Source: Stratiolaelaps scimitus (Eukaryota; Arthropoda; Arachnida; Mesostigmata; Laelapidae). From it: DNA of 64,000 nucleotides. Below, piece after piece: positions 49,150-61,038 of this stretch (position 1 is the first letter of the stretch; every line of letters starts with the position of its first letter). The translations under genes and the position numbers were made by a program. The stretch lies in contig JABWDB010000018.1 of NCBI GenBank assembly GCA_019614645.1, positions 5,976,501 to 6,040,500 of the forward strand, in the 5' to 3' direction. Below the pieces are notes generated by a model, which saw only the letters and a list, made by a program, of their open reading frames with translations, was not told where the DNA came from and ran no database searches.

Positions 49150-50467
49150 TATGATAATAATAATAATAACAGTAATAATAATATAAGAAGAATAGTCACC
49201 ATCATCGTCGTCATCGAGATTACGGCGCCACCATGAGACTCAACGGCATTTTTTGGTTTTCGACAAATAAAATATCCGACACATAAATTACGCGAGTAGT
49301 ATCTCGACTAAAGCTGTTACACGTATGGTAAATGTCAGACGAAATGAAATGCTCGATTCACGCCGCGATGCTGGATTTTCGTAGAGGTCCACTTCACTTA
49401 GGTGCACGAAACTTCACTGACTCTGGCCGTAGAACCGGCACACCCACAACGGCGGTCGCCCACCCAAACGAGAATCCCAGTAGCTGCTGCTGCTGTTGTG
49501 CGCAAACGCGTGCTACATTTACCTGCGGCTTCAGCGGACTGCAGCGCGATGATGTCGAACGCACGTACGATCGACACCACCGAGCCATGATCCCGTAAAA
49601 AGCCTGAGTCGTTCGAGGCTTATGATGATAATGATAGCGATCTTGGTTTCAATTGTTCACTTGGATTATTTTTCTGCCGTCGTTAGACATTGGCAACATC
49701 ATTTTTGGCCGCATTTTTAATCGATTTCTCCCCTCCACGGCTCATGCCTATCGGGCGTCTGTGTGTGTGTGTGTATGTAAGTACATTCACGCGTATACGT
49801 TCGCAATTTTGTTTTCATCGTATATTTTTTTCGTTCAGTTCTCGAATTTATGACATGAGTGGCCATTTCTCTCTGCCATCTCTCGTCCCGATACATGGAC
49901 TTGTTGTTGTTGTCGTTGTCGCCACACCGCCGATGTTCGTATCGTGAAGAAGCCGGGTGTTTCCTTCGAGTGTCGAGCCGGCAGCGCGCGCTGTTGATGG
50001 ACAAGGTCGCAATGGTGCGATCCGCCTCTGTGCGATTATTTGCCTCTCCCTCGCTTCAAAGAAAGCTCGTACAGAAAAGCGCTTGACGCAGCCGACAGAA
50101 TCAACAAAGTCAACACCATTCTGTGAAAAATCAAGAAAAAAAAATAAAAATTATACCGCTGCCTCTCCGCCAGGCGTTCGCCCTCTTGTTGACTAGCGCC
50201 GTTCATTGTCGCCACTAATGGCGTACGGTTTTGACCAGAGACGATGCTGCTCGTCTCACGATGAGATTTGTGCAACAGGTATATGATGCAAGGTATTAAG
50301 CGTGCCGCTCTTGTTCCTGTTGCTTTCCGAATGCTAAGTCGTATATAACGATATATGTATATATATTTTATATATATATATATATAGTTGTCATTGTAAA
50401 TTGCATCTATATGACACACCTTGTGATTTTCAGTCTGAGAGGTAGTCTTCTGCTGTACATGTCTCTA

Positions 50468-50499
<32 letters not shown>

Positions 50500-50779
50500 C
50501 AACAGTTAGGTGTTTTTTATAATGCTATCAACCACGCTATTTCTGCTTGAGGTAGAGAAGGAAATCCTCCATTGGTAGTGTATTTATTTATTGACATCTC
50601 ATGTCAATCTGTGTACGTATATATATACTCTATACGTAGTAGTCAAACGCTCCCAGCGTTGTAGGTCGCGTAGTGGCTGCGCATTCGTAAGCCGACCGGG
50701 GAGCACTTTCTGGCTAGGATCGGGTCCAAAGAGACCGTCTCGCCGAGGTTCCCGTCAGATGCTTCGCTCCTCGTTCTCC
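49150..50779. other. non-coding stretch with AT repeats
   Basis: ATA triplets at 49151-49190, GT at about 49760-49776, AT tracts at about 50353-50388 and 50472-50500. No gene is supported. Confidence 0.5.
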
Positions 50780-51355
50780 TCATTTTGCGCGGCATCGTCC
50801 TGAGCTAGCTGGCGTCCAGCGAGATGTCCTGAAGATCGGAACGCAATGCTTTTCGATGGCTGTGGAGCAGAAAATCGCCATTGAAAGTAGGAAGTAAGGT
50901 CTGTGCAGTAAGACCTCTCTTCGCCTTCGGACGAGTCCACTAAAGAGCAACGGCTTCACGGCTGCCGGCCCCGCAATGGGACGGCGTACGCCTGCCGCCA
51001 TGAGATGAGACTCGGGCGAACGACATAGGCGAACACTGCACCGTGAAGCACCGCCAGTCAAGCGGCGGCGGCGCAGCAGAAGCTCTGCAGAAGCAGAAAA
51101 AAAGGATAGCGAAGGAGAAAGCGAAAATCCCGAACCACGAATGAACCACTCCATTCGTGTGACGTGCAACTGCAAAAGGCCGGAAGGAGGCAGCCTCGAA
51201 AAAGAACAACAACGTCTGAGACGCTGAGTTTCCTCCAAGAGAGGCCGAGTGATATCTGAGACGCAGGCACCGTCGAATCCCGGGCCGCTACTGGTGGCGC
51301 TGCAGCAGCTGCTATTGCCGAAAAAAGCCTGATGCTCTCGGAATGGGTCCGTCAT
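50780..51355 (-). CDS. candidate ORF, 191 codons
   Basis: From ATG at 51355 (MTDPFREHQAFFGNSSCC) to TGA at 50780. The first 44 codons are about 61% purine-first and 70% GC3. Basic stretches (LLRRRRLTGG, RRRREVLL) and two hydrophobic patches follow. No plus-strand frame over 60 codons competes between 50.80 and 51.40 kb, which makes this one of the cleaner candidates. It starts 49 bp from the plus candidate at 51404, pointing the other way. No domain was recognised. Confidence 0.35.
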   Translation of the reverse strand: MTDPFREHQAFFGNSSCCSATSSGPGFDGACVSDITRPLLEETQRLRRCCSFSRLPPSGLLQLHVTRMEWFIRGSGFSLSPSLSFFSASAELLLRRRRLTGGASRCSVRLCRSPESHLMAAGVRRPIAGPAAVKPLLFSGLVRRRREVLLHRPYFLLSMAIFCSTAIEKHCVPIFRTSRWTPASSGRCRAK

Positions 51356-51403
51356 CGGGAACGGTGCCGCGGGATAGAAAAGAGGCAGCTTCCGAGTCGC
51401 TAG

Positions 51404-51687
51404 TTGCAACTTCCCTTCAATAGAACGAGAGGGTGGAGACGAGAACAGAGGCGAGTCTCTTCGGCCTCATACCTCGGTGTTCGGAGAGATACCGTGGGAG
51501 GGCCCCGGCAGCGATCAACGGCAAAAAAGTCTGCCGACCAAATAGAAACCCTATGGATATTAACAACGAACGAACAAGCGAACGTCCCCTACACGTTTAG
51601 CACCTTGGCTAGAAGCTTAGCCAGTGCAGAAAGCTGTGTTGAATTCCCGGCGCAGAGATGGGCGACGCCGTTCGGGGGTGGGGAGAG
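51404..51687 (+). CDS. candidate exon with plus-strand donor
   Basis: A frame of about 94 codons with about 62% purine-first codons (contains KSADQIETLWILTTNEQANV), running into GAGAG|GTGAGG (GT at 51688-51689). No ATG in frame, so it needs an upstream exon or an internal acceptor. Exon-like segments follow downstream at 52039 and 52209. No family was recognised. Confidence 0.33.
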
Positions 51688-52038
51688 GTGAGGTGTTTTT
51701 GTAAAGAAACTTCCATCATTTAATCACTCGCATGTTTAATGTTATGTTGGACAACTAGCCCCACTAGTAGTTTTAGAGAGGAAGAGAGAAGAAGATCGGG
51801 TGTTTGTGAAGGAGGTTTTTTGAACAGTAGACAAATGAAAACTTAATCCTTTCTTCATTTGCAGGACACGCATGAAAAACGTAAAACACAGACTCGCTTT
51901 TAATCATTTCTCACTATTAGTGTACTCTCGAGTTTCAACTGGAGTATGCTTGTAAAAGCTGTACTCATGGAATTCGACTCTAAATACATCTAGAAATTAG
52001 TTCCTTTTCCAAAATAGATTTTGTTTTCCCTGCGTAAG

Positions 52039-52175
52039 CACAAATGCGCCAGCACTTTCCATCGTCGTTCGAAAGCTTCGGAGAGAAACAATCCCATCGC
52101 GAAGAAGGACCGTCGAAAGAACCGAAATCAGCTGGCTTTGTTGTTATTATTATTATTATGAATTATTATCAGCAA
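52039..52175 (+). CDS. candidate exon after strong acceptor
   Basis: TTTTGTTTTCCCTGCGTAAG (AG at 52037-52038) precedes ATG at 52044 (MRQHFPSSFESFGEKQSHRE), followed by a polar, charged sequence up to an ATT triplet repeat. Joined to the exon ending at 51687 in phase 2, a different frame is open. The correct frame is unknown. Confidence 0.25.
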
Positions 52176-52208
52176 CATTTTCATCTTGCTATTTGTCTTT
52201 CTCTCCAG

Positions 52209-52292
52209 CCTCTCTTTCAGCATGACACATCAGGCCGGCCAGGTCAGGGCAGGTCGGCCGGGTGTGCGGCGGTGGCGGCCTCGGACGGGTGA
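52209..52292 (+). CDS. candidate exon after very strong acceptor
   Basis: ATTTGTCTTTCTCTCCAG (AG at 52207-52208) is among the best acceptors in the window. The frame that follows (PLFQHDTSGRPGQGRSAGC) has very GC-rich third positions and stops with TGA at 52292. GACGG|GTGAAT at the end could be a weak donor. Confidence 0.28.
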   Translation, partial: PLFQHDTSGRPGQGRSAGCAAVAASDG

Positions 52293-52443
52293 ATTTCTGC
52301 GAGCAATACTTCCACTGTTGGATTTCAATACTGCACCTTTCATTCACATCACATATCATACATTGGCTGTATTGCTGCTACTACTACTAGCATTACTATT
52401 GTTGCGCGCGCTGTAGCTGATATTGATTCTTCTTAAAATTCCT

Positions 52444-53145
52444 ATGGGGGGGAGAGCCGCGCGTTTTGGTGATGGCCTACGGAGGCTTGCGGTTGCCGTG
52501 GCGGCTTCAGTAACGACGGGAAGAAAAGCAACAACAACAACAACAATAAGAGGAGCTAGCAGCCACAATAGCAACTGCGCACGTTGGCCGGGACCGGTGA
52601 TAGTAATAACAATCGTAGTTGTTGTAGCAGTGATTGTGGTAGCAAATGCAAATACTCGTAGCTCCATATTCTTGTCATTAATTCGTCACGAATTTCGTGA
52701 AATCGTGGGATTGCTGATGCTGCTGCCGCCGCCGCCACTGTTTGGGACGGCTCGTGCCGCTGCAGGATGGCTGCAACCTCGGCCATATTGCTGTTCCTTC
52801 GCTTGCTTTTACGTTCGCAGCAGCAGCAAACGTCTATTGTTCACCCTGTTCTGCTGCCGCGTAGCAGGAGAAATCTCACTTAATCTTGCAATAGCAGCCG
52901 AACAACAACAGCAGCAGCAAAGTGCTAACGATATTAACGTTGCTACTGCCGTCGTTCGCTTCGTTCATCGAGAGAGAACTTTCAAAACAACAACAACAAT
53001 ACGTATGTGCGTTGTCGTCTTGCGTAAGCAGAGAAGACCATTGCACCGAGGCGATTGGAGGGGTCGGTCCGCGCAGATGACGGCGTGTTTGGCCTCGTGT
53101 CTAGCCGCAAGATTTCTTTTCCAGCAAGATTCCTCCTCCTGCTAG
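52444..53145 (+). CDS. candidate membrane ORF, 233 codons
   Basis: ATG (MGGRAARFGDGLRRLAVAV) to TAG. A basic N-terminus and a Thr run lead to a strongly hydrophobic helix (VIVITIVVVVAVIVVANA) at about residues 56-73, which would suit a signal anchor. A glutamine run from CAA/CAG repeats comes near residue 165. Parts rest on simple repeats, so length overstates the evidence. Minus frames at 52356-52786 overlap. No domain was recognised. Confidence 0.25.
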   Translation: MGGRAARFGDGLRRLAVAVAASVTTGRKATTTTTIRGASSHNSNCARWPGPVIVITIVVVVAVIVVANANTRSSIFLSLIRHEFREIVGLLMLLPPPPLFGTARAAAGWLQPRPYCCSFACFYVRSSSKRLLFTLFCCRVAGEISLNLAIAAEQQQQQQSANDINVATAVVRFVHRERTFKTTTTIRMCVVVLRKQRRPLHRGDWRGRSAQMTACLASCLAARFLFQQDSSSC

Positions 53146-53345
53146 TGTGTAGAAGATCGGAGATCGACCGGGGAAAGGCCAACCTCTCGGTCTGGCATGT
53201 TTTTCCCTCGGAAAATCAGAGACACCCCCGCCCCACCCCACACGCAGAACACACTCCAGAATCACCCCAAGGCAGACAGTCGGTCTTGGGGTGCAATCTG
53301 GGAGCGGCATGCGAGACAATTCGGGAGCCGAACACTGGGGGCTGA
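53055..53345 (+). CDS. candidate exon, 96 codons
   Basis: Open frame without ATG (VRADDGVFGLVSSRKISF near its start), overlapping the end of the previous frame. An acceptor-like TTTCTTTTCCAG lies inside it near 53124. The C-terminal half is His/Pro-rich. Several minus frames cross it. No family was recognised. Confidence 0.18.
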   Translation: MEGSVRADDGVFGLVSSRKISFPARFLLLLVCRRSEIDRGKANLSVWHVFPSENQRHPRPTPHAEHTPESPQGRQSVLGCNLGAACETIREPNTGG

Positions 53346-54755
53346 GGGCGATGTATCGATCCGAATTCGCACGAGCAGCAGCGGCAACTGCGGGGCCAGT
53401 CCGAGGGCCCGACTGTCTCTTCCGTCATTTGCCCTTTCCAAACGTGTCGTAGCCCATGGCAGCAAAGTGTGATGATTTTCCAATGATCTCTTCTCGCAAT
53501 TCCTTCTCCCCGCCCACGTGCCCCCTCGAGAAATGAGCCCACATAGTCGAGGACCGTTTCTCGAGAAACGTTCGCATGAATGAAATAGCAAGTTTGGCGT
53601 AACCACTATCGGTGTCACAGCAAAAGGACAACAAACCATTCACAAATCAGTGCTGAACAGGCGAGCACCTTCGAGAAATACGGATGGCATGGGAAGCACA
53701 GGCGCAACGGTCCGACGTCAAACGAAAACGTGACCTTCTGGCTATTCTGGCACTGAGTCGAAATGAAATTAGGCCACTGGAACGATACGGCAACACCGGG
53801 AGACAGCGAAGAAAGACCGTACTCCCTAGGCATCCTCCAGCGTCAAATCTTAGTAAACGAATATAATATATTGCCTGCCTACGATTGCATTTCGTCCCAT
53901 GAAACATAGGGTAGCACGCCACTGACTGTCTTTAGTGCCGTTATGATCAGTGGACGGTCAGTTACTATTGGCACATGTTAAGTTCGAACTTATCAACTTA
54001 AGCATGACAGATGTGTCGTCGCGGAACGCGAAAATATTCACACATTATCCCGATTGATTCGAATCGATATAGCGACCAATAGGTTTTCCGTATCGTTAGC
54101 GGCCATGGTAAAGAGGACACAGAGGTGATTAGATGTATGTGAAAAATAACAAATATATTAATTAGATGATGACACTAAGCTCCACACTAATCCCTACATT
54201 GTCTATCTATTTTCTATGTGTAGTGCTATCCGGGGTATTGTTGTTTATGTGTGGGGGTAAACACATCCAAGGTGGAAGGCGTTTCGAACGCTATGCCTCT
54301 AGCAGTCAAATTTGTATTCTATCGATTCGGTCCCCACAATTCTTCTTGGACGGACGGACGAATAATGGTTGCAAGTGAACCAGTCCAGCAAGCGATTCGG
54401 GCTAAGTGCCCAACGCATAATTGTTATCTTCGTCGACGGCCTGAAACCGCGGCGGACGCTGGGCTCATAGTTGAGCCACGGTCGTAGTTCGGACCGTTAG
54501 CCGACAATAGGCAACAGATCATCAACGAAAACGATGCATACGTTTCCATTACCCCTTCACATGCGGCAGTACCGGCCATTTTCCAGCGGCAGCGTTTCTC
54601 TTACGTCATTAATATGTAGTCTTGTGGGTGCGCGCTCTCATGCGATTTAACTGTAGCCATATGCCTGCATGAGCGAGCTTGCTGCTGCATCAACACGCCA
54701 CAGTTGAAGAAAGAATAGCAAAGGCCACTTCGACGTATTCACGCTTCAGATAAAG

Positions 54756-54781
54756 CGAATCTCACCAGCTGGCGAGATTCG
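54756..54781. repeat. 26-bp near-perfect palindrome
   Basis: CGAATCTC and CCAG pair with CTGG and GAGATTCG, with one A-C mismatch and no loop spacer. A run of nine A follows 4 bp downstream. Confidence 0.8.
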
Positions 54782-54985
54782 ATTAAAAAAAAATCCACTT
54801 TAATTTGCAGAAAGTATTCTATCAAGAAAATCAGAATCAGATAGATCATTACTATTTATGCGTTTATTCCGGCGGGCGGCAATTCCTCATTGGCTGTAAA
54901 TCGCGAGACGCCGTACGTTCCAGGCCACAGCAAGGTGGCACACATACGTCCTCGACAGCAAGTGATTAAATAAAGACAGTATGTA

Positions 54986-54989
<4 letters not shown>

Positions 54990-55023
<34 letters not shown>
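54990..55023. repeat. AT microsatellite
   Basis: AT dinucleotides ending in ATACATA. Confidence 0.95.
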
Positions 55024-55027
<4 letters not shown>

Positions 55028-56372
55028 ATACTATTTCAAGGCAGTGGCCATGTTGCGTGGATAGCAGACCGTAGTTCTAGGTTACAATTTCCCAATTGTG
55101 GAAATCTCCCCACCTACCCGCCCCGCCCGGGGGGCCGACCGATAGATTCTTCACACATGAGCATAGATGTCGAGCTATGCAATCACCGCTGGAACGTGCT
55201 CTCACTTCCATTTTGCTTCCTTCTGTCTCGATGTCTTGAGAGGAATTTCCGCTGTCGAGGAATTCGAGTTAACTCGACTCAATTCGATAGAGGAGGAGGA
55301 GGACGAGGAGCGGACCCCGCTCGGGTCGGAGCACTGTCCGGTGTACTTGAATCTGAGTCGGCCTCATTCCTTCGAAGGGGGCCTCATTCGCTTGGTCCTG
55401 TTTCAGCCTTCGGCTGTCTGGCCGCGACTCTGCGTGGTCCTTTCCGCTGGCCGGTCGCCGTTCGCCGTTTCATTGTTCGAGGAGTGGCAGCGCTAGGAAG
55501 GACAACAGAGGATCCCGACCCGGACGCGGGCCCGCCCGGACTGGCTAGAAGCAACGGAAGCGAGGGCGCGGCGAGCGCGGCGAGCTAGCTGTCGGAGTCC
55601 GTCGGGGCAACAAACGCTGAGACAATTGGGCCACTTTATGCACTACTACCGCTACTCATACGGACCGAGCAGCATTGGCACGAGCGACCACTGGCAGTGC
55701 TCGCTTGGACGGACGGACGGACGGAGGTCTACGTTCCCGCAAGCGCACCCCCAGCCTGTCTTGTCCATTCCCGAACGACGAGTAGACCCAAACGGGCCGC
55801 AGTGCGTCTCTGCAGGGACAAAGAGAGTGGAGAGACGCACCCTGAAAGACCCTGCAGCCCGCGGCGCTGTGTGATATGCGCCGCCGCCGCCACCGCCGCG
55901 GCCGCCTGTCGCGGCTGTGGGAAGCGGTTATACGGATGGGGAAACTGGGGTTTCGGGGTGCCGGTTGGGGGCAAATGCACTCCTTTGATTTACGACGCCC
56001 CCACCCCACGAAAAGCCCACATCCTCACGCCGCTGTAGGAACACTGTGCTAGTGTGGTAGTCGTTCTTTCCCGGACGCTTGCTGAGCACGAGCGCCCCGT
56101 GGGCCAAGTAGGCCGACCGAGTAGTGCCTTCCCATCTACTGGAAGGCACCCGGCCGACTGGCGCGTCTCTACATTTCTCCTCCCATCGCATCCCCGGTCG
56201 CTACCCGAACCTTCGAGACGACCATAGAGGCCCACGGAGGGCCAACAACATAGAACGATAGAACGCCGCTCTATCTTGTCGACGCTTTTCTCCGTACTCC
56301 GACGGGCGAAAGGCGGCGGGCATGGTCCTGCTCTTCAATGTCCCACCGTACTGCTCCCTTTGGCCATATACG

Positions 56373-56398
56373 GGCAAACGTCCGTATGAACGTTTGCC
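56373..56398. repeat. hairpin, 9-bp perfect stem
   Basis: GGCAAACGT pairs with ACGTTTGCC around an 8-base loop. Confidence 0.85.
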
Positions 56399-56807
56399 GA
56401 GGTGGTGGTGCGCGACCCAGTGCGCCAACGAGCCAGCCCCGCGCTAACTCTCGTCTTCAGGAAGGCGCTACCACTACAGTCCTCAGGGTAAAATGCAGGC
56501 CGAACGTAGGACGGCTAGCTAGCTAGCCCGCCCGTCCATGCGTCTGTAATGGCAGCTGTGGTGCTCATACTGTCACGACGACTGACTCTGCCCCTCGTTC
56601 CCGAGTAGTCGAGTGAAGCAGGACCCTGAATGTTCAACACCGGCGTAGACGATCCGCCGCCACCACGCCGCACGGATTTAAGGACGGCACGGCCAGGCTA
56701 TCTGCTCGCCTTACCTAGCAGAGAGGAGATACGAACAGATGAAGTAGATACGATGCACATGCCCTTGCCAGACGTTCAGGGAACGGCTGGAATAGTAATA
56801 AAGTAAG

Positions 56808-57146
56808 TTGCTTCGTGAAGGTAGTCAAACAGACCGATACATCCCAGAAGCTATATCCCGAGCTAGGGAGTCCGAGAGCAATCGTCCGCTCGATAGGTTG
56901 GTGGTGGGCAAGGTGCAGTTGGCGTACGACGTATCGCGGTTGCCACCGTTATTCTCGACGGCCTATCCGTTTGTCTCGCTGGACTGTACGTGCTCGTTGG
57001 GTTTTAACACAACAACACCATGTAGCATACAGCGGTGCTCGGCAGGACACGATCAGATGGGGAGTTGCATTGTATGTATGTATCTACGTATTATATATCC
57101 CAGCGAAGCAGCACTGCTCTTGAGCGGGCCAATGTGTATGTCGCAG
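56808..57146 (+). CDS. candidate exon with near-consensus donor
   Basis: 113 codons in phase 0 ending at TCGCAG|GTAAGT (GT at 57147-57148), one of the two or three best donors in the window. Residues 30-65 (LVVGKVQLAYDVSRLPPLFS) have over 80% GC at third positions while the flanks do not, a coding-like pattern. The C-terminal half is cysteine-rich. There is no ATG at the start. A GTAAGT at 56801 just upstream complicates the 5-prime boundary. No family was recognised. Confidence 0.38.
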
Positions 57147-58875
57147 GTAAGTGATCCACCCCGAGTCGAATCCAGCTAGAACACATAACGTTCGCTCGAG
57201 TAGTCGCCACGTACATGGCATCCGTGCACAAGTGCATCCTCTCTAGAGCACATACGAGTATTACAACAGACAATGCCGTAGGGCGAGTTGTGCCAATGGA
57301 GAGAGAGAGATAGAGAGAGAAAGAGAGTGTCTGGGGCATGGCCGAGTTGCCAATAACTATTGTGTGCTAGCGGTTAATACCAAGATGGATTCGTGGCATA
57401 CGGTGGCAGCACCGGGTAAGACAGCGATCTCACAAACCCTGCAGACGACCCTTACGCCCCCAAGCCTGCTGGACATGAGAAAGCTTGAGACCTCGTCAAG
57501 TGGTTAAACCGTCGAAATAGCTCAATCTAAGATGTCGCCTCACATAAAAGCCATTATTATCACCCGCCTTACGGGGAACGGGCCCTTAGGTGAATGCAAT
57601 CAATTTATTCGTATACGTAGTTGTTGTTTGTTTAGTCTCCCGCCAAGGTCCCCTGCAAAACAAACACAAGCGCTAACATGTATTTCAAAAACGATACTAC
57701 AACGCGAAAAATTGACAAAGCTTTGGCCAATTACCGGCCCAAAATGCATAGCCCTTTCTTTTCGATGCTTCGTATGACGAAATTGACGAGAACAAAAGAA
57801 AAGAAAACCGAATGACGATGACAAGTCCACCGAATTTCATCAACAATGGACCTAGACGGGCGCTGTAGCAAGAATTTTGTACGCCGTCGACGCCAGACGA
57901 TAATACTGGCACAACTAAATAAAGTCTTGACATGCCCGATGATAACGATGACGATAATGGTAAGCACAATAATAATGATTTTATTGTCCCGCAGAGATCC
58001 CCTCGTCGTTCTCCACAGCGAAGACCCGATCAGCATTCAATGGGCAGCAGCCTATTCGCAGCCTATTGATTGCACAATGCATAGCTTATCAAACAAAGGA
58101 AGACAGGCAAGCAAAATGAGAACATTGTAGATATCATGGTCAAGCTAATGGATCCTAGACGGATGGCACCGACTGGCCGACGATTGGACCGAGTGTTGTG
58201 TATCGGCACAGCGGGACGTGGACAACGAATTAGATGCTATTACACTCACCACGACACGTTATTGTATGGTACGCACGGTCATACTGTTTGTTATGTAATA
58301 GGTCAGTGACAAATTGGTGGCCATATTACAATATATAAATGCATATTTGACTATAAGTGTCTTTTGCTTATCCTCTTGTATCCCATATATATATATATAT
58401 ATATATACGGTGTGCCTGAAAAACGTTGATGATATGTATAATGCAAAGCATCTTAAAATAGTGTGTCTACACACAACTAGAATAGTAACATGCCGCACGG
58501 GCTAGCACCAGCAGCTGCCACTGCATTGATTCATTATCGTATGCTTGTCGACCGGTGAACCGCAAAACCAGAAAAGTCAGCTTTATGTACAGCAATTCTT
58601 CCACCGTGGCTATTCTTTGCTCTGTTCTCGCTCCTAGGATAGACGATATACATTCCACATACGGCTACGCGTTTAGGCCGTATTAAACGTATTGCACAAC
58701 TACCCTCTGCAGAGCAGCAGTCCCCAACGAGTCGACAGTGTACACAGTACATCTAACTAATTACATTTAACCTGTGTAAATAAATGAACCCCTTCCGCAT
58801 GTTACCGCTCTTTCTCGCGTCCCATTGGTGCTCCAATGCATGCATACATTATCACTCATAGCTGCGTCTACTTTT

Positions 58876-59032
58876 ATTGTTGTTGTTGCTGTTGTTGTTG
58901 CTACTGTTATTGCTATTTTTGTCCGACTGCCGCCGTAACAGCAACGAATAGAGCGAGAGTCACCGAGCGAGAGAGAGCGGTATCGGTTACAGCAATAACA
59001 ACAACAACAACAGCAGCAACAGCAACAACAAC
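58876..59032. repeat. inverted pair of triplet repeats
   Basis: A GTT-rich arm at 58876-58914 and a CAA-rich arm at 58991-59032 are largely complementary, including the non-repeat ends (TTATTGCT with AGCAATAA). The spacer is 76 bp. A transcript could form a long imperfect hairpin. Confidence 0.8.
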
Positions 59033-60832
59033 GAACCCCACCCGCATCCCGCTAATTCGGCTGGGTTTTTGCACTCTCGCGCAAGCGCCGGTTGGATTGT
59101 TTTGTTTATTTTTCTTAGCTGCCGTTGTGTCAATCGTTGCAAGTCCTCGTTGCAATGGTGGCCGACAACGCCGCCGCCGCTCGGGGAGGGTCGAACGACG
59201 AGGGGACGAACGTCGTCATGCAAACCGACGCGAACGGGCCTGGCTAGTCCTCGTTACGGACTACAGCTACTCGGAGCTCGCAGCCATAGCAGTAGCAAGT
59301 ACGGCAGCTGATGCTTGTTCTACGATTACTACGAGAGAGTGATTAGCACAATTAGTGGTTGCAGCGGCAGCAGCAGCAACAGCGGCATGAACATCTGCGT
59401 ACAATAACTTACGAGAATTTCACTGGCAACAATTAATGTGGTTGTGATGTTGCTGCCGTGGGCGCTGTGTACGCTACGCACGTGTTTACGTAACGAGCAA
59501 GGCCATTGTAGAATAGTAGTGTTAGTAGAACGAAACAGTGACAGTGTGGAATTTGGCATTGATAGTAACGGTTCTAGTAGTGACTGTACTATCATTATAA
59601 TTATTTACAATAATAATAATAATAACAGTAATAATAACAGTTAACACACACACACACGCACTCATCGAATCGCGCAAAGGCGTCCGCAAATTACGCCCCT
59701 GGCTACACAATATAAATAGTAGTTAACCCCGTTTAAAAAAAGCAACGAGCCAATCTGGAACGAATGCTGCTCATGTCATATATTGTTATTATATCACGTG
59801 TGCGGCGCTATTGCTGCGTTCATTCATGTCGCGGGTGGGAGATGAGAAACACACAGATAGAGACACAGAGAGAAATAATGGTGTCGTTTGTGTGTTCTGA
59901 ATGAGCCCTCGCGTACGAAAGCTGGAAAATTGTTTTAATGATTGGGGACATCATCCACGGCGGTGTACAACGGCCGCCGCCGCCGCCACCGCCACCACCT
60001 GTTCACGACACCGTCGGAAGCTTCGCGGCTCGACCGCACCGAGCATCATCTCGCCATTCACGCTATCAGCGGCGGCTCAGCTGGCTTACTCATTCTTTCG
60101 GTTGTTATTGTGGTTGTAGTTGTTGTCGACAACGTTGTCGTTGCTGTGAGGTCGCCTACGCGGCCGGCGGCGGCGGCGACGGCGGCGGCATCACCACCAC
60201 CACCGTTCAGACGCTATGCCAACGGCGTCCGATCTGCTCAATGAACTCAGTCGAGTGGGTTGATGGCTAATGAACAAAATGATTATTGATGAGCGCCGCT
60301 TCGTGATACTACGAGGTCATAATATTGCCTTTGACTCCACAATTGTATCTTACAGCGTACAGCCGAGCGCAGACGAAACGGAGAGAGATACAACGCCGTG
60401 TTGTGTATATCCGCTTGTCCACAGAGCGCGCACGTGTATACAAATGTGTGCATAGGCTGCACGAGCTGCGTCGGGAGGCATCGGCACACTCGCATATTCC
60501 TGACACAACGTTGCCTCATGGGGCTCTATGCGAGATCGAGTATAGGGGCGCGTTCTAATCAGAAAGTCGATTCAAATTTATACTAATAATAATATAAGCG
60601 TATTCATTAGTTGAGTGAATTACATGACATTGATGTCATAGCAACGAATGACATCGCGGATGACTGTCGCTCGGAACTAATCGGCACAGCAGCGGAACGA
60701 GGTTAGAGAGAGCAATGAAAGCACGACATCGTCATCAATCTTGCTGCCTCTTCTGCTATGCCAAATTGATACTATGCTATCGAGCTATCTCAAAATGAAA
60801 TGGAAGACCTTTAAAAAGTTAAAATGATCATA

Positions 60833-60833
60833 C

Positions 60834-60865
<32 letters not shown>
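60833..60865. repeat. AT microsatellite
   Basis: AT run with one G interruption near its end. Confidence 0.94.
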
Positions 60866-61038
60866 GCAATACTACATATATCAGTGATTCTTTGAACTGT
60901 GCCTTTCTCCAGACTTAAAGTTCTTGGGTTTTTGTCGAATTACACAGCACACTCCGTCTCTCTCACTCTCTCTCTCTCTCTCTCTCTGCGTATCCCGCCG
61001 CTGGTCACTGATGTGAAACATTCATTGTTCTTCTGTTG

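Larger units (their letters stand above)
53346..56807. other. non-coding or ambiguous stretch
   Basis: AT repeat at 54990-55023, hairpins at 54756 and 56373, GC-rich DNA at 55.1-56.5 kb open on both strands (frames up to 143 codons). A donor-like ATAAA|GTAAGT occurs at about 56801. No gene is assigned. Confidence 0.4.
57149..61038. other. non-coding stretch rich in repeats
   Basis: GA at about 57300-57326, AT at 58384-58407, the inverted triplet pair at 58876-59032, ATA triplets at 59603-59640, AT at 60833-60865 and TC at 60959-60986. Frames in 59.9-60.3 kb cross CCG triplets. No gene is supported. Confidence 0.5.
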
